Of a stretch of 18,747 nucleotides of DNA, positions 7,211 through 14,076 are shown in pieces (position 1 is the first letter of the stretch; every line of letters begins with the position of its first letter). The position numbers and the translations under genes are program-made. Source of the stretch: Oscillospiraceae bacterium (GTDB lineage: Bacteria > Bacillota > Clostridia > Oscillospirales > Oscillospiraceae); assembly GCA_017620315.1 (NCBI GenBank), contig JAFZQQ010000085.1, positions 1 to 18,747 of the forward strand, written 5' to 3'. Below the pieces are notes generated by a model that was not told where the DNA came from, made no database searches, and was given only the letters and a program-made list of their open reading frames with translations.

Positions 7211-7531
7211 TTACTTTTTGATCTCCCCGCGCCACGCGCGGATGCCTCCGAGGTTGGCGAGCTTCGTGTAGCCCATCTCTCCGAGCGCGGCGATCGCCCT
7301 GCTGCTGCGCGCGCCGGAGCGGCAGTAGACAAACAGCGGCGTGTCCACATCCGGGAACCGGTCTTCCGCCGACCGAATCTCCGACAGCGGCAGATTGACG
7401 CTGCTGGGGATGTGCCCCGCCGCGTATTCGTCGCGATCGCGCACGTCCAGTAGCACCGCGCCCTGCGTTTCCTCGCAGATCTTGATGCCCTCGTTGATGT
7501 CGGGCGATTTCATAAAATCAAACAGTCCCAT
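7211..7531 (-). CDS. Rhodanese-like domain protein
   Basis: A 106-residue single rhodanese domain. The core shows VLLDVRDRDEYAAGHIPSSVNLPL (residues 27-50), followed by the active-site loop CRSGARS (70-76) with catalytic Cys70 that would carry a persulfide sulfur, and the terminal LGGIRAWRGE. The protein is probably cytoplasmic and moves sulfur between small thiols or to an acceptor protein, which cannot be named. An ATG at 7531 with AGAGGA at suitable spacing is the likeliest start; the ATG two codons earlier abuts that site. The 5' end overlaps the DUF523 gene by 14 bases. Confidence 0.9.
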   Translation of the reverse strand: MGLFDFMKSPDINEGIKICEETQGAVLLDVRDRDEYAAGHIPSSVNLPLSEIRSAEDRFPDVDTPLFVYCRSGARSSRAIAALGEMGYTKLANLGGIRAWRGEIKK

Positions 7532-7967
7532 GCTCATTCCTCTTCTGTAAATGTTCCTCTTCGGTCATCACCGGGATTCCCGCATCCAGTAGCATTTGTG
7601 CGAACACGCCGTTACCCGGAACGCGTTTTCCGGCAAAGCTGCCGTCGTAGATAACGCCCTTACCGCAGGACGGGCTGCGCGCTTTCAGGATCGCGCCGGC
7701 GCAGCCGTGCTCGCGGCAAATCTCCAACGCGCGCTCCGCGCCGCTGACAAACTGCGCCGTCACGTCCTCGCCCTGTTTGTTCAACACGCGCCCGTCCGGC
7801 TGCAATTCACTCGGCGTGCGCGGCGTCGGCAGGCCGCCCAGCACCTCCGGGCAGACCGCGACCGCCTCGCCGCGCTCCACGAGCGCTTTGATCTCCGGCA
7901 CAAGGTTGTCCTTCCCGTCGTAGCGGCAGGGGATGCCCGCGAGGCATTTGCTGACGATGAGCAGCAT
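7518..7967 (-). CDS. DUF523 family protein
   Basis: A 149-residue protein that fits DUF523 over its full length: SKCLAGIPCRYDG at the start with Cys8 and Cys14, VCPEVLGGLPTPRTPSE (39-54), and AILKARSPSCG (92-102). The invariant cysteines suggest metal or sulfur chemistry, but no function is established for the family. The ATG at 7967 overlaps the nitroreductase stop by one base (TGATG). In-frame GTG codons a few bases upstream are inside that gene and lack a better ribosome site. Confidence 0.88.
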   Translation of the reverse strand: MLLIVSKCLAGIPCRYDGKDNLVPEIKALVERGEAVAVCPEVLGGLPTPRTPSELQPDGRVLNKQGEDVTAQFVSGAERALEICREHGCAGAILKARSPSCGKGVIYDGSFAGKRVPGNGVFAQMLLDAGIPVMTEEEHLQKRNEHGTV

Positions 7968-8638
7968 CACAGCCACACCGAGGCGTTCCTGCCGGAGCCG
8001 AGCTCAAAGTGGTACTTCACGATGCCGAGATCTACCTTACTGAAAAAGCCGAGCCCCGCCCTGGCGGAGACCTTGTCGCCGTGCAGCGTGAGGAAAAACT
8101 TTTGCTGGTTCACCGCCGTCGGCGCGAGCAGCGCCGCCTCGACGCCCTTTGCGAACCACTCCGGCGCATTCTCCGCGCGGCTGACATCGGAGGCGGTCTT
8201 CGATTTGCGCGTAGCACCCTGCGTTGCGCCGTAGCCGACAGCGATCACAATGACGAGCTTCTCTCCGTTCTCCACGCGGAACGCGTCGGGGATCTTCTTG
8301 AATGTCAGCCCCACCCAGCAGGTGTTGAGCCCCAGCGCCTGCGCCGCGAGCACCAGCTTTTCGCCGTAATACCCGCACAGCTCGTCCAGCTTCGGACTCT
8401 TTTTGCCGACCAGCGCGAGATAGTTTTTGACGCCAGAGAACTTGCCGTAGTGCGCCATGGCGCCGGAAAATGCCATCGGCTCATTGCGTACGAGCTGGAT
8501 GTGCAGGCCGCTTTCGCGGTTGCACTCGTCGATCAGCTTTGTAAGCGCCTCCAGCGTTTCCCCCTCGATGGGCCTTGCCGTGTAGCTGCGCACCGAATGC
8601 CGTGCGCGCATCGCTTCCATGATATCCATAGCGTTCAT
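7967..8638 (-). CDS. Nitroreductase family protein (TM1586 type)
   Basis: A 223-residue protein resembling the TM1586-type nitroreductase family, which looks like two half-size nitroreductase units in one chain. The opening MEAMRARHSVRSYTARPI carries the FMN-phosphate-binding RHSVRSY motif; YGEKLVLAAQALGLNTCWVGLTF and VIAVGYG complete the first half; LLAPTAVNQQKFFLTL and VDLGIVKYHFE belong to the second. Members bind FMN and reduce quinones or nitro-compounds with NAD(P)H; the physiological substrate is not known. The ATG at 8638 overlaps the HD stop (ATGA), and another ATG three codons in is possible. Confidence 0.88.
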   Translation of the reverse strand: MNAMDIMEAMRARHSVRSYTARPIEGETLEALTKLIDECNRESGLHIQLVRNEPMAFSGAMAHYGKFSGVKNYLALVGKKSPKLDELCGYYGEKLVLAAQALGLNTCWVGLTFKKIPDAFRVENGEKLVIVIAVGYGATQGATRKSKTASDVSRAENAPEWFAKGVEAALLAPTAVNQQKFFLTLHGDKVSARAGLGFFSKVDLGIVKYHFELGSGRNASVWL

Positions 8639-9210
8639 TCCCCGCTTTCCTTTTCGTATTCCTCAAGAAACTGCTCCAGAAAAGCGTGGCGCGGTTCGGC
8701 GAGCTTGCGCGCCGTTTCCGTGTTTAGCTCGTCTTTGAGAAGCAGCAGCTTTTCGTGAAAATGCGCGACGGATTCGTCCAGCGAACGTCCGTGCTCGCCG
8801 CCGTAGGCAAACGTGCGGGCAACGCCAATCGCGCCGAGTGCGTCCAGCCGGTCCGCGTCCTGTACGATCTTGCCTTCCAGCGTTTCCGGGCGCTTGCCAC
8901 GGTTCTGGCTGAAGGATACGGTATTGATCGCCTCGCAGATGCGCTCGATCTTCTCCGGCGCGACCTTCTGTGCGGTCAGGAACGAGCGCGCGTTGGCGTT
9001 ATTCTCCGTGTGAAACAGCTTGTGGTCGTCGGCGTCGTGCAGCAGCGCCGCGAGCGCGACGATCTCCATATCGCAGTCGGGCTCTCCCTCCGCGATGCGC
9101 AGGGCGTTTCGATACACGCGCAGCGAATGCGCGGCGTCATGCCCGCCGAAACAACCGTGAAATAGGTCTCGTATGTAGGAGATCGTTGCCGTGATGATTG
9201 CGTCGTTCAT
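8635..9210 (-). CDS. HD-domain metal-dependent phosphohydrolase (YedJ-like)
   Basis: A 191-residue HD-superfamily protein. The metal-binding set is visible: GGHDAAHSLRV (His24, His28), the HD doublet at 58-59 in ALLHDADDHK, and Asp118 in KIVQDADRLDALGAIG. This arrangement and length match stand-alone HD hydrolases such as YedJ, which act on phosphoesters or nucleotides in the cytoplasm; the exact substrate is unknown. The ATG at 9210 has GAGG 7 bases upstream. It is the first intact gene of the GC-rich operon. The stop codon of a truncated MmcQ gene lies only 4 bases ahead, so the operon once continued further upstream. Confidence 0.87.
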   Translation of the reverse strand: MNDAIITATISYIRDLFHGCFGGHDAAHSLRVYRNALRIAEGEPDCDMEIVALAALLHDADDHKLFHTENNANARSFLTAQKVAPEKIERICEAINTVSFSQNRGKRPETLEGKIVQDADRLDALGAIGVARTFAYGGEHGRSLDESVAHFHEKLLLLKDELNTETARKLAEPRHAFLEQFLEEYEKESGE

Positions 9211-9214
9211 GGGG

Positions 9215-9370
9215 CTACCTCTTTTTTCGTTTGTGTTTGCTGCAACTCAAGTCCAGCAGCTCTGTCACGGTTTCGTCCGCCGCCGAGCCATCGAGTAATA
9301 CACCGGACCAATGTGCCTTGTTCATGTGGTACGCCGCTGTCGCATCGACCTCGTGACGTGCGGCAAATAG
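9215..9370 (-). pseudogene. 3' remnant of a second MmcQ/YjbR gene
   Basis: Read on the minus strand, this stretch encodes AYHMNKAHWSGVLLDGSA and then ADETVTELLDLS..KHKRKKR before a TAG at 9215-9217. This is closely similar to the last third of the intact MmcQ protein at 4817-5200 (AYHMNKTHWIGILLDGSA...). The recognisable part begins around 9337. The 30-odd bases between there and 9371 read open but do not resemble the family. There is no start codon in good context and the N-terminal two thirds are absent. The break coincides with a change from GC-rich to AT-richer DNA, so the gene was most likely cut by arrival of the neighbouring block. Confidence 0.82.
9249..9334. repeat. Diverged direct repeat, copy B (within the MmcQ remnant)
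   Basis: This is the partner of 4869-4954, in the same orientation at about 83% identity and ending abruptly where the MmcQ remnant loses its similarity. The two copies bracket eight intact genes, from the kinase to the HD hydrolase. Confidence 0.8.
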
Positions 9371-10753
9371 TTAAACGGAGTATTTCTCGGCGAGCTTGTT
9401 TACTTTCCAAAGGAAAAAGCCGTTATGCTCACGAACATCCGTATAATACTTTGCAACATCAGAAAAGCCTTTAACTATAGCGGCGGCAGCACCTATGGCA
9501 GTAATCCCACCCGTGGTATAACTTGCAACCAGACTTCCGCTCAGTGCAAGTGCATCCAATTTTAACGTCCGCGCAATTTTTCTATACTCTTTTTCAACTT
9601 CTTGAACCTGAGTGTTATTCATCTCATAAGAAATTGCATCAATTTGACGACGGAGCGACTCATTATCATCACAAGTATCAAGTTTTAGCAACTGCGAATT
9701 CAATTCGGTCCTAAAGTTGTGAAATGCTTCTCCATAATCGTTTCTAATGGATAGCAAGTCCTTCGTCGGAATATTGCTGGTTATTGGCAGTTCCATAGAT
9801 AGCGCCATTTTTGCAAGCTCAGCGTCTTTCCCGGGTTGGCCGATTGCCATATCCAAGACCTTTGAGACGATATTAGATCGCGAAAGATACATGCATCCGC
9901 AACTCTGCGAAAACACAAGTTCCTTATATAGCTCTTGGAAGTGCCCATTGGCCGCTTGATTAACCGACTGATTTACCCATGCCGAAAATTCATCTATTGT
10001 AATACTATCTGCTGGTCGAAATCCAAAAACCGCCTTTCCTGTCGATTCGTCATATTCGAACACCTTGCTAATAAAATACTGAAATGCAGATCCGGCCAGC
10101 CGCTCTCCATCCAGGAAATCAACATAAATATTAGTTCCAAGTTCCAGCGGTTTATCGTCTATTATTTGATATCCCTTTTCAACCGGAACGAGATTGTGCA
10201 CCCTTGCTATCGAGCGGAAATAGTCAAGTATTTCTCTAGGGATAACATCGGAAAAAGACGTTGGCGAATAAGTAATGGGTATGTTTTTTGGTCCCTCATG
10301 CATAAAAGACAGCGGCAATGTAACCACAAACCCAGCATCTATCAGCGGCTCAATTTGCATGAAGTATTCTATGGCTCTGCATATCTTTTCCCTATCAACC
10401 GACCCAGAAGGAGAGAACCCCATCATTTGCGCTGCTGCATTTGAAAATGTGGATTTTGTTTCTGTTTCGCAGAACAACGGGTCTGGAATTACAACCTGAT
10501 CCATATAGAGAACCAACTGCTTGTACATTTCTTCGGTAGGTAATTCTCTAAAAGACTCATGACAGATATTCAGCTTATTCCTGCCACTACGAATTTCGTT
10601 GCGAATTTGTTCCATGTTGGCAAGAACAAATTCGCGATATTTTTGCAATTCATCAGCAATCTCTTTTTCCGAAAAAGCAGCGAAATAATCTGCGCAAGCA
10701 TCTGAACTATACAGAAAACTTCCGAGCAAAAATTCTATACATTTTTTTGACAT
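9371..10753 (-). CDS. Unknown 460-residue protein with hydrophobic C-terminal segment
   Basis: I do not recognise this family. The N-terminal 100 residues are helical and charged (FSEKEIADELQKYREFVLANM); YKQLVLYMDQVVIPDPLF follows at about 80-96. The middle is mixed. A block LLSIRNDYGEAFHNFRTELN lies near 340-360, then a likely coiled-coil region (NNTQVQEVEKEYRKIARTL) leads into a hydrophobic, Ala/Gly-rich stretch at about 399-430 (ending GAAAAIVKGF) that could enter or lie on a membrane. There is no signal peptide and no P-loop or nuclease motif I can see. It is the last gene of the restriction/HEPN operon, starting 4 bases after the HEPN-like gene; the nearest purine-rich site (AGGAG) is rather far, suggesting coupling. 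Its AT-rich codons differ from the enzyme operon next door. Confidence 0.7.
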   Translation of the reverse strand: MSKKCIEFLLGSFLYSSDACADYFAAFSEKEIADELQKYREFVLANMEQIRNEIRSGRNKLNICHESFRELPTEEMYKQLVLYMDQVVIPDPLFCETETKSTFSNAAAQMMGFSPSGSVDREKICRAIEYFMQIEPLIDAGFVVTLPLSFMHEGPKNIPITYSPTSFSDVIPREILDYFRSIARVHNLVPVEKGYQIIDDKPLELGTNIYVDFLDGERLAGSAFQYFISKVFEYDESTGKAVFGFRPADSITIDEFSAWVNQSVNQAANGHFQELYKELVFSQSCGCMYLSRSNIVSKVLDMAIGQPGKDAELAKMALSMELPITSNIPTKDLLSIRNDYGEAFHNFRTELNSQLLKLDTCDDNESLRRQIDAISYEMNNTQVQEVEKEYRKIARTLKLDALALSGSLVASYTTGGITAIGAAAAIVKGFSDVAKYYTDVREHNGFFLWKVNKLAEKYSV

Positions 10754-10757
10754 GGCT

Positions 10758-11339
10758 TTATCTTGCCAGCTCCTTTTCGAATATCTCTCTTGTTTTAGCT
10801 TGTACCAAAGGAAACTGCGTTTTCATTTCAAGTATCAGCTTATCTATTTTAATATTTCCGAGGGCCATTATTTCTGCATCACCATCAACATAAGTCCACG
10901 CCGCGGTAGTAGGTATACTACATTCGCCGTTTTGAATGGTTGTCCGAAACTGAGCTTGCTTTTGCCCCATTTCCATTAAATAGTCCAGACTATGTTCATT
11001 CATATCGCGCAGGTTCTTTATTTCATACAAAGGCGCAACCTTCTCAATTGATTGAAGGACTGGCATTAACGACAAATCTCCAATGCGCTGAATCTCATAA
11101 TCAAGTTTTTCCAGGTCCTCGATTGCATGGAAGATTGCAGTTATCAGAAACGTGCGCTCTGCGTCAAACATGCAGTTTGTATTTTCAATATCCCACGGTG
11201 TTCCCCCGTGGTTCTTTTCTAGCGCGCAGAAGAAACGTTCTGCCTGAACAAAAGCAGCATTCCACCACTGGCAAGTTTGATATGAAAGGAGAAAAAGCTG
11301 AGTGCTTGTTAATTCCTGCTCCTTAATATCTCTGCGCAA
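10758..11339 (-). CDS. Putative HEPN-like protein with RDMNEH motif
   Basis: A 193-residue, mostly helical protein. After two long helices (FLLSYQTCQWWNAAFVQAERFF, and ERTFLITAIFHAIEDLEKL at 61-79) comes NLRDMNEHSLDYLM, with R111 and H116 forming the R-x4-H arrangement, and a polar residue after Arg, that is typical of HEPN ribonucleases. HEPN domains often act as RNases in phage defence and toxin-antitoxin systems. I do not recognise the specific family and the assignment rests on this motif and helical content. The start is a TTG at 11339, since the next in-frame ATG would remove the first 56 residues; GGGGTG from the previous gene's end may serve as ribosome site. It lies 6 bases after the larger HEPN-like gene. 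Confidence 0.62.
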   Translation of the reverse strand: MRRDIKEQELTSTQLFLLSYQTCQWWNAAFVQAERFFCALEKNHGGTPWDIENTNCMFDAERTFLITAIFHAIEDLEKLDYEIQRIGDLSLMPVLQSIEKVAPLYEIKNLRDMNEHSLDYLMEMGQKQAQFRTTIQNGECSIPTTAAWTYVDGDAEIMALGNIKIDKLILEMKTQFPLVQAKTREIFEKELAR

Positions 11340-11345
11340 ACAAAT

Positions 11346-12635
11346 TCACACCCCGTCTTTAGTGATGACCACGTTTTTTACTTTGTGATCTTTAAGCTTT
11401 TCGTCCCACTTAACATTACACTCTACTTGATAACTTATCCCTTTACAAGTAACCAATGAACGAATATGTACTTTGGCACCAGTTTCATTGAAATACTGTA
11501 GTTCTACACTTTCAATAGAAAAATCTGTACTATCATTCGGTTCAATTGGGATTTCGGGCGGAGGTGCAGCTCTAAAGTCTTGTTCAAATATCATCGGCGC
11601 ACTTTCCACAAAAATAGCTGCCATTTTCAAATAGAAAATATTAATATCTACGACATGCTTTAGAACCAAATATGCACTCTTGAAAAGCAACTGCCACGGA
11701 GCATCCAACGGATCAATTATTTCATGAAACAAGGCATTTCGAAGCCTATATGCATAGCCAATAAACCACAAAAATGCGCGCTGCTTTTCTATAGTCGACA
11801 ACTCACTGAAAGTCTGAAGGAATCCTGTTACGGGTGCTTGTGCCAGCAGCTTATGATCTTCCCCGATATCTGAGCTAAGGCAAGTTTTTTTCATTCCCTC
11901 TCCGGCTCGCAACGCAAAAGACTGCATCACAGAAAAGGTGTTCTTCAGCCGCTGCTTCCCTCTGTCAGGTAGGGCGTTCTTTATTTTCTCTAATTCATCC
12001 AACAATTTAGACGTGATTTCCTTAAAGAAAACGTCGTAGAATAAATACAACAAACCATCTTCTGGAAGCGCGGGCTGTTTTTCTTCGACAAACTTAGTAA
12101 TGAGTTCGAGCATCGCTTCGTAGTTGACATCAACACTTGCTACTACGCGTTTGATGCCAGCTTCATCAATTATTTTTTTGTCTGAGCAAACTATTTCAGC
12201 TTTACAAATACCCTTGCCTTTATTCCGAACAACTAAACGTAACTCGCCAGAATAACCGCCAGGGCTTTCGAACCTCTCGAGAGCAGATTCTTTAAATGAT
12301 TGATTTAGCGTATAGAAATCAAGAAGCAAAAAATGAGGATAGTGTTGGCATGTTATTCTCAACCCGCGCTGATACACATCATGAAGGTTTTGCTCAATCG
12401 AATCATAGTCGCAATGAAAGAACACTTTTCGATCAAAGTCGTCCTTATATGCCGAAAGGTATGGCGAATCACCCGTAGCTTTATAATATGGTTTTGCTTT
12501 GTCAGGATACATCTCGCGCAATGTCGCAACAAAGGCAAACCACGTCTTAATATAAAGCGTTACAAAATCTGATTCTGTGATTGCACGCCAGTTCTCATAG
12601 GTATGTTGTTTATCTCTCTGCTTTTCATCATCCAT
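11346..12635 (-). CDS. Putative HEPN-like protein with RNALFH motif
   Basis: A 429-residue protein. Residues 285-340 read QRAFLWFIGYAYRLRNALFHEIIDPLD and then a long hydrophobic helix (LLFKSAYLVLKHVVDINIFYL). The RNALFH motif (R299, N300, H304) is the standard R-N-x3-H signature of a HEPN RNase active site placed between two helices. The N-terminal half (1-270) is helical with a short strand-rich part near 130-150 (ELRLVVRNKGKGICKAEIVC). A separate C-terminal piece (about 370-429) looks strand-rich and may be a binding domain. The specific family is not recognised. The ATG at 12635 has AAGGTG 5 bases ahead and starts 2 bases after the HsdS stop, so it is tightly tied to restriction-modification expression. 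Confidence 0.68.
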   Translation of the reverse strand: MDDEKQRDKQHTYENWRAITESDFVTLYIKTWFAFVATLREMYPDKAKPYYKATGDSPYLSAYKDDFDRKVFFHCDYDSIEQNLHDVYQRGLRITCQHYPHFLLLDFYTLNQSFKESALERFESPGGYSGELRLVVRNKGKGICKAEIVCSDKKIIDEAGIKRVVASVDVNYEAMLELITKFVEEKQPALPEDGLLYLFYDVFFKEITSKLLDELEKIKNALPDRGKQRLKNTFSVMQSFALRAGEGMKKTCLSSDIGEDHKLLAQAPVTGFLQTFSELSTIEKQRAFLWFIGYAYRLRNALFHEIIDPLDAPWQLLFKSAYLVLKHVVDINIFYLKMAAIFVESAPMIFEQDFRAAPPPEIPIEPNDSTDFSIESVELQYFNETGAKVHIRSLVTCKGISYQVECNVKWDEKLKDHKVKNVVITKDGV

Positions 12636-12637
12636 AT

Positions 12638-14032
12638 CTACACCTTATCATGCAGCCATTCCAGCGCAGCTTCTTCCCCGTGCTCAATCACCATTTCAAC
12701 GGCTTGCTTCGCATATTCAAGCAATTCTTTTGACTTGCGCCGGAGCGAAAAGGACTCTTGCATTTTTGCTTCAATATCGTCGTGTATTTTTAGCTCGAAC
12801 AAAGGAATTGGCATGCCAAGAACATCTTCGTCTTTAATAACAGGGTATGATGTTCCAACATTATAGCGAAGCAGCCAATCTCGATAAAGCTTCGTGCGGA
12901 GCAGTGTTTGTAAAGTTTCCTTCTTATAGTGACCTTTTTGCCTTATGACTGTAAAAGCCCCGCTCACTAACAGACTGTCAGAATCAAGGATAGCAACTGC
13001 CCCGCGGTTAGGACGTACCGTCGAAACAAGAATATCTCCTCTTTTTGTCATTATCTTAGCGTTTGCAGGCAGCAGTTCTGTACTAATGACGTTATATGTG
13101 GCAATCCCGCTATGTACATTAACATCGCCAATTTCTACATAAGGATAATCGGAGTGCGTCCTATCACACATCTTTAAAACTTGATCAAACTCTGTTCCTA
13201 CATAAGAGTATCCGCCTTTGTATCTCTGGATTAACTTAAGATACTCGTCATACTTGGCTTGGTAGAATTCAGCATCCAGCCGCCCAGAACTTAAGAAGCT
13301 GCTTTTTAGGCTCCTAACGGATGCTGTTAAAGGGCCATCCTCAATATCGTGATAACCAACTGCGGATAAAACTATATTTTCGGCTTGCTTACATTTTTGA
13401 TTGGCGCATACAATGGCCTCGCGAGAACGATTAACAACACGTCTTATCTCATACTGTAGGTGAGGACTTATTTGTGGGAGACAGATCTGGTCAAAGTCTT
13501 CCAGCAGAAAGCCGGTTTGAGCTGCACCACGTTTGAATTTCTGAATTTGATTTTGACCATATTTTGTTTTGATATAAATTAGCAAGTATTCAGGGAGAAC
13601 CCCGTTGTTTTTGGGCCGGATTATCGCGAGCTTGCAACTGCATGTAGCGGCGGCATCAGACGATACAATTGCGCTGTTTCCGACGATAGCCCCCACGATA
13701 GACATCAACACATCGCCCGCTCTGAGATGTGACCTAATCATATGAGGATGAGAAAATGTATCCTCATCAATACACACAGGCGAAGCTTCCTCGATAAAAG
13801 TATTGTAAATATCCTGCCCCCGGTAGTAAGGAACGCCTTCTGTTTGGAATTCTTCACTAATCGACATATGATTTCCGTCTGAGATTGTGAAATAATCCGT
13901 AACAGGGCAAAACTCAGCTTTCTTAATCAAAGCGGCTATTGCCAAGTTCTCTTTTTTATAAAACTCGGCATCTATTCTGGCAGTACGTTCAAGATCGCTT
14001 AATTGTATTTCACTTATTTCAAGCCCATCCAT
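12638..14032 (-). CDS. hsdS: Type I-like restriction-modification specificity subunit (HsdS)
   Basis: A 464-residue specificity subunit with two target recognition domains in tandem, each followed by a helical spacer. The two halves show an internal repeat: RIDAEFY at 19-25 and RLDAEFY at 251-257, each opening a recognition domain. The first half has the usual YYRGQDI, LRAGDVLMSIVGAIVGNSAIV and LPEYLLIYI blocks; the second has PYVEIGDVN, RGDILVSTVRPNRGAVAI and SYPVIKDEDVLGMPIP. It would set a bipartite DNA target for the M subunit, with each domain reading one half. The ATG at 14032 has only AGGG nearby. The frame stays open for 16 more codons upstream to the M stop without a standard start codon, so the true start is slightly uncertain. 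Confidence 0.9.
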   Translation of the reverse strand: MDGLEISEIQLSDLERTARIDAEFYKKENLAIAALIKKAEFCPVTDYFTISDGNHMSISEEFQTEGVPYYRGQDIYNTFIEEASPVCIDEDTFSHPHMIRSHLRAGDVLMSIVGAIVGNSAIVSSDAAATCSCKLAIIRPKNNGVLPEYLLIYIKTKYGQNQIQKFKRGAAQTGFLLEDFDQICLPQISPHLQYEIRRVVNRSREAIVCANQKCKQAENIVLSAVGYHDIEDGPLTASVRSLKSSFLSSGRLDAEFYQAKYDEYLKLIQRYKGGYSYVGTEFDQVLKMCDRTHSDYPYVEIGDVNVHSGIATYNVISTELLPANAKIMTKRGDILVSTVRPNRGAVAILDSDSLLVSGAFTVIRQKGHYKKETLQTLLRTKLYRDWLLRYNVGTSYPVIKDEDVLGMPIPLFELKIHDDIEAKMQESFSLRRKSKELLEYAKQAVEMVIEHGEEAALEWLHDKV

Positions 14033-14076
14033 TAAAGCCCTATATTTCGCTTCGTCAAAAGAGTCAACGGATGGGC

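Noticed and set aside
9207..9410. 67-codon minus-strand frame over the MmcQ remnant
   Set aside because: The MmcQ similarity lies in another frame. The same shifted frame is open over the intact MmcQ gene, so it is a shadow.
10758..12635. Classical HEPN-MNT toxin-antitoxin pair
   Set aside because: Neither protein shows a nucleotidyltransferase GSxxxxxD-type motif. Both candidates carry R-x4-H motifs instead.
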